Counted from the stretch's first letter, positions 1 through 7,494 are shown. The stretch is DNA of 14,322 nucleotides from an uncultured Clostridia bacterium (GCA_947629605.1 CANREK010000013.1:1-14322), one strand, 5' to 3'. Numbers and translations: made by a program. Notes: generated by a model from the letters alone, not told the origin.

Positions 1-272
1 ACACCGCAGGTGCGCGTGTTTTTATAGGCGTTGTAGATATATTCGGAGGCATAATGGTTCTTGATGACCTTATCCTCGACGACGCCCATGCCCGTCTCTT
101 CCACGGCGAGCTTTGCAAGCGGGATCCTTGCCTTGTTGGCGGCCAGCGCCGCCTCAAAGAAGATCTTGTCGACCTGTTCCTGCGTGTACGTCGAAAAGAG
201 CTCCTGCGCGGCACGAACTCTTGTAAGAAGTTTTTTTAATGATTCTTCATCGTTGACGATAAAATCCTTCAT
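1..272 (-). CDS. adhE: Bifunctional acetaldehyde-CoA/alcohol dehydrogenase AdhE, N-terminal part (runs off window)
   Basis: The reverse strand encodes 90 complete residues starting MKDFIVNDEESLKKLL. Later segments TQEQVDKIFFEAALAANKAR, IPLAKLAVEETGMG, VVEDKVIKNHYASEYIYNAY and KNTRTCGV match my memory of the start of the aldehyde dehydrogenase half of AdhE. Family knowledge: AdhE reduces acetyl-CoA to acetaldehyde and then ethanol, regenerating NAD+ in fermentation, and assembles into cytoplasmic filaments (spirosomes). The ATG at 272-270 is preceded by GGAGG (complement of 277-281), 4 nt away. The catalytic cysteine and the whole iron-dependent alcohol dehydrogenase half lie outside the window. 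It has its own promoter about 35-60 bp upstream, so it is probably the first gene of its transcript. A monofunctional acylating aldehyde dehydrogenase is a less likely alternative. Confidence 0.9.
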   Translation of the reverse strand, partial: MKDFIVNDEESLKKLLTRVRAAQELFSTYTQEQVDKIFFEAALAANKARIPLAKLAVEETGMGVVEDKVIKNHYASEYIYNAYKNTRTCG

Positions 273-305
273 ACTGCCTCCGAAGCCATAAAAATGCTTA
301 TTCCA

Positions 306-334
306 ATCTTACCAAATATTCCCAAAAAAGTCAA
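306..334 (-). promoter_or_regulatory. Predicted sigma-A promoter of adhE
   Basis: On the minus strand TTGACT (329-334) is followed after 17 bp by TAAGAT (306-311), which has an upstream TGG (extended -10). The start site would fall near 299, giving a leader of about 27 nt with a clear Shine-Dalgarno. I saw no Rex-type palindrome close by. Confidence 0.6.
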
Positions 335-376
335 TATCCACACATGAATTTTCAAGTTTGTTTCGTAAAGTGATTG

Positions 377-412
377 AAAAGCGGCGGCGCCCCAAGGTCG
401 GGGCGCCGCCGC
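377..412 (-). terminator. Rho-independent terminator after the barnase-like lipoprotein gene
   Basis: A perfect 13-bp GC-rich inverted repeat (381-393 with 400-412) has a 6-nt loop. On the minus strand the stem is followed by TTTTC. It lies 17 bp beyond the lipoprotein stop codon and upstream of the adhE promoter, so it separates the two minus-strand units. Confidence 0.8.
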
Positions 413-428
413 TTTCATGTTTTAATCA

Positions 429-2120
429 TCATAGCAGAGACAGGAACGACTGTTTCAGAATCGGAACATAGTCGGTGGGATTATAGTCATACTTGCTGGA
501 AATGGCTCCTCCGCCCGTGATATTGCCGAACATCTCCCCCCATCCGCCTTGATAGTTCAGATATTCCTGAAAATCATTGTAGTGGTTGTAGGTATAAAAG
601 ACATATTTTTTGTTGACGTCCGAGATCTCCTTCCCGTTGGAGCCGTAGCGCGTGTAGACCAGCCTTGCCGCGCCGCGCGTGATCGTGCTGCCGTTGTTGT
701 AGAGCTTTGCCGCATAGCCGGGGTCGCAGTCCGTCCCCGTCGTGCCGACGTCGATCTCATAGTAGGAGAGCGTTCCGCCCCCGCCGCTGATGTCGGGCAG
801 TAAGGGTTCATAGGGGTATCTTGACGTATCTCCGCTGAAATAGGAATGATTGAGCCGAAGATATTTGCCCCAAGGGTCGGACTTGGGACTTCCCGATTTA
901 TTGGAAGTATAGTTTGCGGGAATGTCACCGAAGGCCATGAGGTATGCCGCGACCTCTTCGAGCGTGACATAGGCGCCGTCACGGTAAATTTTGTCGGCGA
1001 GTTTCCCGTCGGACCCGAGCACATAATAGGTTTCTCCGTCCTCGGAGTAGATGGCGGCGCTGTTTCTGAGATACACGCCGTCGAGGATCGGGCGATGGGC
1101 AGCGAGCGTCGGCGCTTGGTCCTGCTCGGCGATGTCGCCCGACATGAGATTGTGTCGGGTGCGGTAGTAGGCATCCTGTGCGCTGTCTGCGGGCTCGTAG
1201 GATGCATAGAAACTGCTCGCGGAGACATTGACGTAAGGGTCCGAGGTCGGTTCGGTGATGTTGAACGTGACGGCATTGCTGATGACGTCGCCGACTGTTC
1301 CGACGACCGTGACGGGCTGAGTGCTCGATACCGTCAATGCGTCGCCGACGATCTCGGCATACTCTCCCCCTTCCAAGAGATGATAGGAGATGTTCCCCGC
1401 CGCAGACGAGGGCGTCAGAGTAAAGCTGAGATGTGCCGTTTCCCCCGCTTTGATCTGTGTCGTATCGGCCGTAAGCGTGATGGAAGTGGGAGAAACGCCG
1501 CCTGCGACGACCTTGATCTCCACCTCGTTGCTGACCCGCTCGCCGCACGATGCGACAAACGCCGCGGTGCCGCCCGCCACAATTCCCGTCACGATGAACC
1601 CGCTACACGAGGCATAGGTCTCCCCGCGCACGGTCTCGATGACAGCTTCCTCCTCCCCGCAACCTTCCACCGAGAGACGGGTGCTCTCTCCGGGAAGGAT
1701 GGAATACTTCTCCGCACGGAGAATAAGCTCTTCCTCGGGGTCGATGTCCGGGTCCACGTCGGGGTCCACGTCGGGATCCACGTCGGGATCCACGTCGGGA
1801 TCCACGTCGGGATCCTTCTGCACTTCCTTGACGGTCACTTCGATGGAATCCGCAAATTTTCCGACGACGGCGCGGACCTTGGCGACGCCCGCAGAGAGCG
1901 CGGTGACAAGCCCCTCCCCGTTCACTTCCACGCAGTCGGAATCGCTCTCCCACACGAGTTCCCCGTCGAGATGTTCGGTGACGGCGGTGAGCTGAACGGT
2001 TTCGCCGACTTCGAGAATGCAGCTGTCGCCATTTAAGATCATGACAAACCCCTGCACGGGCGTGCAGGCCGTAAAGAGCAATACGATGGAGAGCAGTAAA
2101 ATAGAAAATCTCTTTTTCAT
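429..2120 (-). CDS. Surface lipoprotein with Ig-like domains and a C-terminal barnase-like ribonuclease domain
   Basis: Predicted 563-residue exported lipoprotein. A basic, hydrophobic signal peptide ends in LLFTAC, with Cys19 as the likely lipidation site (Phe at -3 is slightly atypical). Three beta-rich, Ig-like (BIG2-type) segments lie near 25-99, 131-205 and 210-290; the first two are joined by an Asp-Pro-Asp-Val repeat (103-128). Residues about 383-520 resemble barnase-family guanyl-specific RNases: LEEVAAYLMAFGDIPANY, FSGDTSRYPYEPLLP, YYEID, then Arg482, Arg486 and YTYNHYNDF. Candidate catalytic residues are Glu455, Arg482/Arg486 (same 4-residue spacing as barnase Arg83/Arg87) and His513. 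Two insertions and a tail of about 43 residues make it longer than barnase. Inference: a cell-surface nuclease for RNA scavenging or competition. No barstar-like gene is visible. No Shine-Dalgarno precedes the ATG. The lipoprotein call is firm; the nuclease call rests on motif matching by eye. Confidence 0.8.
   Translation of the reverse strand: MKKRFSILLLSIVLLFTACTPVQGFVMILNGDSCILEVGETVQLTAVTEHLDGELVWESDSDCVEVNGEGLVTALSAGVAKVRAVVGKFADSIEVTVKEVQKDPDVDPDVDPDVDPDVDPDVDPDIDPEEELILRAEKYSILPGESTRLSVEGCGEEEAVIETVRGETYASCSGFIVTGIVAGGTAAFVASCGERVSNEVEIKVVAGGVSPTSITLTADTTQIKAGETAHLSFTLTPSSAAGNISYHLLEGGEYAEIVGDALTVSSTQPVTVVGTVGDVISNAVTFNITEPTSDPYVNVSASSFYASYEPADSAQDAYYRTRHNLMSGDIAEQDQAPTLAAHRPILDGVYLRNSAAIYSEDGETYYVLGSDGKLADKIYRDGAYVTLEEVAAYLMAFGDIPANYTSNKSGSPKSDPWGKYLRLNHSYFSGDTSRYPYEPLLPDISGGGGTLSYYEIDVGTTGTDCDPGYAAKLYNNGSTITRGAARLVYTRYGSNGKEISDVNKKYVFYTYNHYNDFQEYLNYQGGWGEMFGNITGGGAISSKYDYNPTDYVPILKQSFLSLL
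1741..1812 (-). repeat. 12-bp tandem repeat encoding the Asp-Pro-Asp-Val linker
   Basis: Six consecutive 12-bp units start at 1741, 1753, 1765, 1777, 1789 and 1801. The last four are identical (tccacgtcggga on the plus strand), the second differs by one base, and the first is more diverged. They stay in frame and encode residues about 103-128 of the lipoprotein, an acidic, proline-rich and probably extended linker between the first two Ig-like domains. Confidence 0.9.
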
Positions 2121-2136
2121 GATCTTAAAAATACAG

Positions 2137-2166
2137 AAAAACGGTTTTGACGCAAAACCGTTTTTT
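2137..2166 (-). terminator. Bidirectional hairpin terminator after valS
   Basis: The stem acggtttt (2141-2148) pairs with aaaaccgt (2154-2161) around a 5-nt loop, flanked by A and T runs on both sides. On the minus strand it starts about 17 nt after the valS stop codon and ends in TTTTT. The lipoprotein gene begins only 17 bp further on, so its promoter must overlap this hairpin, or it depends on read-through. Confidence 0.75.
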
Positions 2167-2182
2167 GGATCAAGTCGGGCAA

Positions 2183-4807
2183 TTATTCGCCGAGCAAGCG
2201 GAGTTGCTGTTCGATTTTTTCCTTCATATCGAGGTACTTCTCTTTCTTCGCCCTCTCGTCGTCGACGAGCTTTTTGGGCGCCTTGGCGACAAAGTTCTTG
2301 TTGAGGAGCTTTCCGTCGGCACGGGCAATTTCCCCCGTCACGCGTTCGAGCTCCTTGTTGAGCCTTGCCCTCTCCTTTTCGATGTCGACGAGATCGCCGA
2401 GCGGAATGAAGAGATGCCCGATCTCCGAGACGTGGGAGAGCGTTTTGCCGCCCGCCTCTTCGGGATTTTCGATGAAGTCGATCTCGCTTGCGCCCGCAAG
2501 ACGCAGAATGGACTGCTTATTGACGGTGACGAGACGCCTTTGGTCGGTGACGAGGAAGAGATGTACCTTTCTCGAAGGCGGGCAGCCGACTTCCGCCTTG
2601 ATGGCGCGGACCGCCTTGATGAGGTCGATGACGCCCTCAAAGGTCTTGGCCTCTTTTTTATAGGAAAGTTTGGTGTTGTATCTCGGATATTCCTCGGAGA
2701 TGATGTTCCCCCGCTTCCCGGGCAGATAGCTCCAAATTTCCTCCGTGACGAAGGGAATGAAGGGATGCAGGAGCTTCAACATGGTTTCGAGCACGAAGAG
2801 GAGCACGCCGAGCGCGGACTTCTTCTTGTCCCCGTCACCGCCGTAGAGAGCGGGTTTAGAGAGCTCGATGTACCAATCGCAGAAGTCGTTCCAAGCAAAG
2901 TCGGTGAGCTTGTCCGCCGCGATGCCGAGATCGTATTTTTGCAGGGAGAGCGTCACCTCGCGGATGGTGGCCATGAGGCGGGAGATGATCCACCGATCGG
3001 CGGGTTGCAGACGGATGTCGGAGAGCTTGGGGACCTCGCAGTCGACGTTCATAAGCACGAAGCGCGAGGCATTCCAAATTTTATTGATGAAGTTGCGGGC
3101 AGATTCCACCTTCGCCTCGGTGAAGCGGGTGTCGTTCCCGGGCGCAACGCCCGTGATGAGCGAAAGACGCAGCGAGTCCGCCCCGTATTTTTGGATGACA
3201 TCGAGCGGGTCAACGCCATTGCCGAGGGATTTGGACATCTTTCTGCCCTGTTCGTCGCGGACAAGCCCGTGGATGAGCACGTCGTGGAACGGGACTTTTT
3301 CGGTATATTCGATCCCCGAGAACATCATGCGCATGACCCAAAACGGAATGATGTCGTACCCCGTGACGAGCACGTCGGTCGGGTAGAAATAGTTAAAATC
3401 GGGGGTCTTTTCTGGCCAGCCCAGCGTGGAGAAGGGCCAAAGCGCCGAGGAGAACCATGTGTCGAGGCAGTCCTCTTCCTGCGTCAGGTGCGTACCGCCG
3501 CAGACGGGACAGACGGTCGGGTCCTCGCGCGAGACGATCGTGTTCCCGCATTCGCAGTACCAAACGGGAATGCGGTGCCCCCACCAAAGCTGGCGGGAGA
3601 TGCACCAATCGTGAATGTTTTCCAGCCAATTAAAGTAGATCTTGGCAAAGCGGTCGGGCACGAACTTGGTCTTGCTCTTGACAACGGCGTCGATGGCGGG
3701 CTTTGCGAGCGGCGCCATCTTGACGAACCACTGCTTGGAGACGATGGGCTCCACCGTGGCATGGCATCTGTGGCAGTGCCCCACGTTGTGGGAGTGCGGC
3801 TCGATCTTGACGAGGAGCCCGAGCTCCTTCATCTTTTCCACAATGCGTTTTCTCGCCTCGTACCGATCGAGCCCCGCAAATTCGCCCGCAAGCTCATTCA
3901 TCGTGCCGTCGTCCCCCATCACACGGATCATGGGAAGATCGTGGCGGAGGCCGACCTCAAAGTCGTTGGGGTCGTGGGCGGGCGTGATCTTGACGGCACC
4001 CGTGCCGAATTCGGGATCGACATAGGCATCGGCGACGACGGGGATCTTTCTGTCCGTCAAGGGCAAGAGAAGGGTCTTGCCGACAAAGTTTTTGTATCTT
4101 TCATCGTCGGGGTTGACGGCAACGGCCGTATCGCCGAGCATGGTCTCGGGGCGGGTGGTGGCGATGACGATCTTTTCGTCGGACCCCTCGACGGGATAGG
4201 CGAAGTGCCAGAAAAATCCGGCATCCTCGGTGTGCTCCACTTCCTCGTCGGAGAGCGCCGTCTTGCAGTCGGGACACCAATTTATGATGCGGCTGCCGCG
4301 GTAGATGAGCCCCTTTTCGTAGAGGCGGCAGAAGGCCTCGCGCACGGCCTTGGAGCATTTTTCGTCCATCGTAAAGGTGAGACGGGACCAATCGCAGGAG
4401 GAGCCGAGCTTTTTGAGCTGTTCGACGATCTCCCCGCCGTACTCCGCCTTCCATTCCCACGCGCGGCGCAAAAATTCCTCTCTTCCGAGTTCTTCCTTCG
4501 ACGTGCCCTCTTCGTGGAGCTTTTCAACAATTTTATGCTCCGTGGCAAGAGAGGCGTGGTCGGTCCCGGGGAGCCAAAGGGCGGAATAGCCCTGCATCCT
4601 CTTGAAGCGGATAACGATATCCTGCAACGTCTCGTCCATGGCGTGGCCCATGTGGAGCTTCCCCGTGATGTTGGGGGGCGGCATCATAACGGTGAAGGGA
4701 ATTTTGGAGGGATCGATCTCGGCGCGGAAGCAACCCTCCCGCACCCATTTTGCGTAGATCCTGTCCTCAAAGTCCTTGGGATCGTATGTTGTGTGCATTT
4801 CTTTCAT
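2183..4807 (-). CDS. valS: Valyl-tRNA synthetase
   Basis: Class I aminoacyl-tRNA synthetase that charges tRNA-Val, 874 residues and close to the usual bacterial length. PPPNITGKLHMGH carries the HIGH motif (HMGH, residues 52-55) and GRKMSKSLG the KMSKS motif (523-527). The editing domain shows ATTRPETMLGDTAVAV (about 216-231) and GTGAVKITPAHDPNDFEVG (about 269-287), consistent with hydrolysis of Thr-tRNA-Val. Cysteine pairs CPDC (178-181), CHRC (345-348), CEC (418-420) and CPVC (433-436) suggest zinc sites. The C-terminal 70 residues form the tRNA-binding coiled coil. The frame is open to an ATG at 4900, but a consensus promoter lies inside that extension, so I chose the ATG at 4807 (MKEMHTTYDPKDFEDRIY), which matches usual ValS starts. 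No strong Shine-Dalgarno is seen. It is divergent from the ABC importer. Confidence 0.96.
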   Translation of the reverse strand: MKEMHTTYDPKDFEDRIYAKWVREGCFRAEIDPSKIPFTVMMPPPNITGKLHMGHAMDETLQDIVIRFKRMQGYSALWLPGTDHASLATEHKIVEKLHEEGTSKEELGREEFLRRAWEWKAEYGGEIVEQLKKLGSSCDWSRLTFTMDEKCSKAVREAFCRLYEKGLIYRGSRIINWCPDCKTALSDEEVEHTEDAGFFWHFAYPVEGSDEKIVIATTRPETMLGDTAVAVNPDDERYKNFVGKTLLLPLTDRKIPVVADAYVDPEFGTGAVKITPAHDPNDFEVGLRHDLPMIRVMGDDGTMNELAGEFAGLDRYEARKRIVEKMKELGLLVKIEPHSHNVGHCHRCHATVEPIVSKQWFVKMAPLAKPAIDAVVKSKTKFVPDRFAKIYFNWLENIHDWCISRQLWWGHRIPVWYCECGNTIVSREDPTVCPVCGGTHLTQEEDCLDTWFSSALWPFSTLGWPEKTPDFNYFYPTDVLVTGYDIIPFWVMRMMFSGIEYTEKVPFHDVLIHGLVRDEQGRKMSKSLGNGVDPLDVIQKYGADSLRLSLITGVAPGNDTRFTEAKVESARNFINKIWNASRFVLMNVDCEVPKLSDIRLQPADRWIISRLMATIREVTLSLQKYDLGIAADKLTDFAWNDFCDWYIELSKPALYGGDGDKKKSALGVLLFVLETMLKLLHPFIPFVTEEIWSYLPGKRGNIISEEYPRYNTKLSYKKEAKTFEGVIDLIKAVRAIKAEVGCPPSRKVHLFLVTDQRRLVTVNKQSILRLAGASEIDFIENPEEAGGKTLSHVSEIGHLFIPLGDLVDIEKERARLNKELERVTGEIARADGKLLNKNFVAKAPKKLVDDERAKKEKYLDMKEKIEQQLRLLGE

Positions 4808-4829
4808 GTTCGTTACCCGTCTCTTTCGT

Positions 4830-4845
4830 TTCACTTCAAAGTGAA
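4830..4845. promoter_or_regulatory. Palindrome in the valS leader
   Basis: Perfect 7-2-7 inverted repeat, ttcactt-ca-aagtgaa on the plus strand. It begins within a few bases of the predicted valS transcription start (near 4847) and ends about 22 bp before the start codon. It could be an operator or a short 5'-terminal hairpin (6-bp stem, 4-nt loop). No protein is known to bind it. Confidence 0.4.
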
Positions 4846-4853
4846 CATTCCCC

Positions 4854-4882
4854 ATTATACCCTTTTTTTTCGCCGTTGTCAA
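4854..4882 (-). promoter_or_regulatory. Consensus promoter of valS
   Basis: On the minus strand TTGACA (4877-4882), a 17-bp spacer and TATAAT (4854-4859) match the sigma-A consensus exactly. The start would be near 4847, a leader of about 40 nt. That is too short for a T-box riboswitch, often found upstream of valS in Firmicutes. The promoter also rules out the more upstream ATG at 4900. Confidence 0.85.
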
Positions 4883-4905
4883 CAAAAGAGAGCGCGGCAT
4901 ACTAT
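4876..4905 (+). promoter_or_regulatory. Predicted promoter of the ABC importer operon
   Basis: TTGTCA (4876-4881), an 18-bp spacer and TACTAT (4900-4905) give a start near 4912 and a leader of about 24 nt with a good Shine-Dalgarno. The -35 box shares five of its six base pairs with the valS -35 box on the other strand, so the two promoters are back to back. A TATTAT at 4907-4912 is an alternative -10 without a convincing -35. Confidence 0.5.
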
Positions 4906-4935
4906 GTATTATCCTAAATTTTACGGAGTGAAACC

Positions 4936-5931
4936 ATGAAAAAAATTTTTGCGATCCTCGGAGCGGCGATCTTTGCCCTCCTTCCCCTCTCCGCTTGCGG
5001 CGGGGAGAACGACGGCGGACTCAAAAAGGTCCGCCTCAACGAAGTGACCCATTCCGTCTTTTATGCGCCCATGTACCTCGCCGATTCCCTCGGCTACTTT
5101 GAGGAAGAGGGCATCGAGATAGAGCTGACCAACGGCGGCGGCGCCGACAAGGTCATGACGGCCGTCCTCTCGGGCGATGCGGACATCGGCTTCTGCGGTC
5201 CCGAGGCGGCATTTTACGTTGCGACGGGCGGTACGAGCGACACGCCCACCGTCTTTGCGCAGCTCACCCTCCGCGACGGTTCCTTCCTCGTCGGAAGGCA
5301 GCCCGAGCCCGATTTCAAGTGGGAAAACCTTGCGGGGAAAGAGATCCTTGCGGGCAGAAAGGGAGGCGTCCCCGCAATGACGTTCGAATACATCTTAAAG
5401 GAACATGAAGTCAAGGACTATACATTGAATTTCGACGTCGCCTTCAACAACATGACGGCGGCGTTCATCGAGGGCACGGCCGACTATTGCACGATGTTCG
5501 AGCCCGTGGCCTCCGAAGTGCAGGCGGCGGGCAACGGATATATCGTGGCGGCCGTCGGCGAGGCGAGCGGCGAAGTCCCCTACACGAGCTACATTGCAAA
5601 GAAGTCGTGGCTGAGCTCCAACGGGGACACCGCGAAGGGATTCCTCCGCGCCATGCTCAAAGCCGTAAAGTATGCTCGCGAAGAGGCGCCCGAGACTGTT
5701 GCCGAAGGGCTCACAAAGGCCTTCCCCGACACCTCGAAGGAGAGCCTTGCGACGAGCATCCGCAGCTACCAAGGCATCAACGCTTGGGCGGGGAACATGC
5801 AGATCACCGAGCAGAGCTATCAAAGACTTCTCGACATCATCGAAGAAGCGGGCGAACTCACGGAGCGCATCCCCTTCTCGTCGATCGCCGACAACACGCT
5901 CGTCAAGGAAGTATACGGCGAACTCTTTTAA
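4936..5931 (+). CDS. ABC importer substrate-binding lipoprotein, NMT1/THI5-like (SsuA/TauA/ThiY group)
   Basis: Predicted 331-residue lipoprotein that captures a small solute outside the membrane and delivers it to the permease encoded two genes downstream. The signal peptide ends in LPLSAC with Cys21 as the lipid anchor. The mature part begins like COG0715 proteins: HSVFYAPMYLADSLGYFEEE, then a second strand (GIEIELTNGGGADKVMTAVL) and SGDADIGFCGPEAAFYVATG. GRKGGVPAMTFEYILKEH marks the second lobe. GGAG at 4925-4928 lies 7 nt before the ATG. The family covers sulfonates, taurine, nitrate and thiamine pyrimidine precursors; the sequence does not decide between them. No TPP riboswitch fits in the short leader and no thiamine or sulfonate enzymes are nearby, so the substrate is unassigned. 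Confidence 0.88.
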   Translation: MKKIFAILGAAIFALLPLSACGGENDGGLKKVRLNEVTHSVFYAPMYLADSLGYFEEEGIEIELTNGGGADKVMTAVLSGDADIGFCGPEAAFYVATGGTSDTPTVFAQLTLRDGSFLVGRQPEPDFKWENLAGKEILAGRKGGVPAMTFEYILKEHEVKDYTLNFDVAFNNMTAAFIEGTADYCTMFEPVASEVQAAGNGYIVAAVGEASGEVPYTSYIAKKSWLSSNGDTAKGFLRAMLKAVKYAREEAPETVAEGLTKAFPDTSKESLATSIRSYQGINAWAGNMQITEQSYQRLLDIIEEAGELTERIPFSSIADNTLVKEVYGELF

Positions 5932-5953
5932 CCAATGAACGGAAGGCACGCCT

Positions 5954-6691
5954 ATGAAAAACGAAATTCTGCGCTTTGACAATGTAACGCTTACCTACCA
6001 CACAAAACGCGGAGAGACGACGGCGGCGGAGAAGCTCACCTTCTCTGTGCGGGAGGGTGAATTTGTCGCCATCATCGGTCCCTCCGGCTGCGGCAAGACC
6101 ACTCTTTTATCGCTTGCGGCGGGACTTCTGACCCCCTCAACGGGCACGGTGACGCGCCGCGGCAGTTGCGGCTACATGCTGCAAAAGGATGAACTTTTCC
6201 CGTGGCGCACCATCGAAAAAAATATCTATCTTCCCCTCGAAATCGGGCATAAAAACACCCCCGAGCGGAGGGCGGAGGCCGTGGAGCTTGCCGAAAAGTA
6301 CGGGCTTTCGGACTTTTTGCAGAGCTATCCGCCCCAACTTTCGGGCGGAATGCGGCAGAGGGCGGCGCTCATCCGAACGCTTGCGGCCGAGCCCGACATC
6401 CTGCTTCTCGACGAGCCCTTTTCCGCCCTCGACTATCAGACCCGTCTCAACGTCTGCGACGACGTCTCCTCCATCATTCGGAGCGAGGAAAAGACCGCCC
6501 TGCTCATCACGCACGACATCTCCGAGGCGATCTCCCTTGCCGACCGCGTCATCGTGCTCACCAAGCGCCCCGCAAGGGTGGCATTTGAACATGAACTCGA
6601 CTTCGGCGAGGAAAACCGCCCCATCAAGCGGAGGGAGATGAGACAGTTCTCCGCTTGGTTCGAGATCCTGTGGAAGGAGTTGAACGTATGA
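5954..6691 (+). CDS. ABC importer ATPase (SsuB/TauB/ThiZ group)
   Basis: Cytoplasmic ATP-hydrolysing subunit, 245 residues, the usual size for the nitrate/sulfonate/taurine family. All motifs are present in order: Walker A GPSGCGKTT (42-50), Q-loop Gln77 in YMLQKDELFPWRTIEKNI, signature LSGGMRQR (129-136), Walker B DILLLDEP (148-155), D-loop SALD (157-160) and H-loop His187 in LLITHDISEA. GGAAGG (5941-5946) lies 7 nt before the ATG. It begins 22 bp after the binding-protein gene and its stop codon overlaps the permease start as ATGA, so all three subunits are probably made from one mRNA with coupled translation. No key residue is missing. Confidence 0.94.
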   Translation: MKNEILRFDNVTLTYHTKRGETTAAEKLTFSVREGEFVAIIGPSGCGKTTLLSLAAGLLTPSTGTVTRRGSCGYMLQKDELFPWRTIEKNIYLPLEIGHKNTPERRAEAVELAEKYGLSDFLQSYPPQLSGGMRQRAALIRTLAAEPDILLLDEPFSALDYQTRLNVCDDVSSIIRSEEKTALLITHDISEAISLADRVIVLTKRPARVAFEHELDFGEENRPIKRREMRQFSAWFEILWKELNV

Positions 6692-7494
6692 AACACGAAT
6701 TTTCGAAGGAACACAGACAGTATCTTGCAAAGAAAAAGCGCGATCTCGCCCTCGTCTGGGCGCTGCGCATCGGCATTCTCGTCCTGCTTCTCGGGCTTTG
6801 GGAGATGGCCGCCGATCTCGGCTGGGTCGATCCATTCCTCACGAGTTCCCCCTCGCGCATTGGAAAGACCATCGCATCGCTCTATGCCGACGGCTCCCTC
6901 TTCTATCACATCGGCGTGACGCTGCTCGAAACACTCATCGGTTTTGTCATCGCCGTTGCGCTCGGCTGTATCATCGCCCTGCTCCTCTGGTGGAGCGAGA
7001 CGCTGAAACGGGTGCTCGAACCCTATATCGTCGTGCTCAACGCCCTGCCCAAGATCGCGCTCGGCCCCCTCATCATCATCTGGTTCGGCACGGGAAGCGA
7101 GGCGATCGTCTTTATGACGGTGCTCGTCGGCATCATCGTTGCGACGCTCCACATGCTCGGCGCCTTTATGGCGACGGACAGCAATAAGATCCTGCTCCTC
7201 CGCTCCATGGGAGCAAGCAAGTTGCAGATCCTCTTAAAGCTCGTCATTCCCTCCTCCCTCCCCGCCTTCATCTCCATGCTGAAAGTCAACGTCGGCATGG
7301 CGTGGATCGGGTCGATCATGGGAGAATACATCGTGTCGCGGGCGGGGCTCGGCTATCTCATCGTCTACGGCGGGCAGGTGTTCAAGCTCGACCTCGTCAT
7401 GAGCGCCACCTGCATCCTATGTGTCCTCGCCGCGGGCATGTATGCGCTTGTGGTACTTCTCGAGAAATTGATCGTAAAGAATGCAGAGAGCTGA
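6688..7494 (+). CDS. ABC importer permease (SsuC/TauC/ThiX group)
   Basis: Membrane subunit of 268 residues with about six hydrophobic helices (near 24-41, 79-101, 114-133, 137-160, 193-215 and 235-261). The EAA loop that contacts the ATPase is RSMGASKLQILLKLVIPSSL (172-191), typical of COG0600. The frame is open upstream to 6655, but the ATG at 6688 has AAGGAG 8 nt before it, overlaps the ATPase stop as ATGA and starts the protein at MKHEFSKEHR, so I chose it. The last 78 bp overlap the end of the YkvI-like gene on the other strand. No terminator is visible after the stop codon. Substrate unknown, as for the binding protein. Confidence 0.92.
   Translation: MKHEFSKEHRQYLAKKKRDLALVWALRIGILVLLLGLWEMAADLGWVDPFLTSSPSRIGKTIASLYADGSLFYHIGVTLLETLIGFVIAVALGCIIALLLWWSETLKRVLEPYIVVLNALPKIALGPLIIIWFGTGSEAIVFMTVLVGIIVATLHMLGAFMATDSNKILLLRSMGASKLQILLKLVIPSSLPAFISMLKVNVGMAWIGSIMGEYIVSRAGLGYLIVYGGQVFKLDLVMSATCILCVLAAGMYALVVLLEKLIVKNAES

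Noticed and set aside
1741..1812. Short direct repeats resembling a CRISPR array
   Set aside because: The 12-bp units are contiguous without spacers and stay in frame inside a gene.
846..2036. A 396-codon open frame opposite the lipoprotein gene
   Set aside because: Antisense shadow; its repeats are just the complement of the Asp-Pro-Asp-Val repeat, with no promoter or ribosome site.
4900..4908. tactatgta upstream of the ABC importer also occurs in the operator at 13119-13127
   Set aside because: A 9-bp match is expected many times by chance in a window this size and the palindrome core is missing.
4808..4935. Possible TPP riboswitch for a thiamine-precursor importer, or T-box for valS
   Set aside because: The predicted leaders are about 24 and 40 nt, too short for either, and no conserved riboswitch elements were seen.
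2147..4939. A 930-codon open frame on the plus strand opposite valS
   Set aside because: It is the exact antisense of a conserved enzyme, its product matches no family I know, and such frames arise from the strong third-position GC bias of the real gene.
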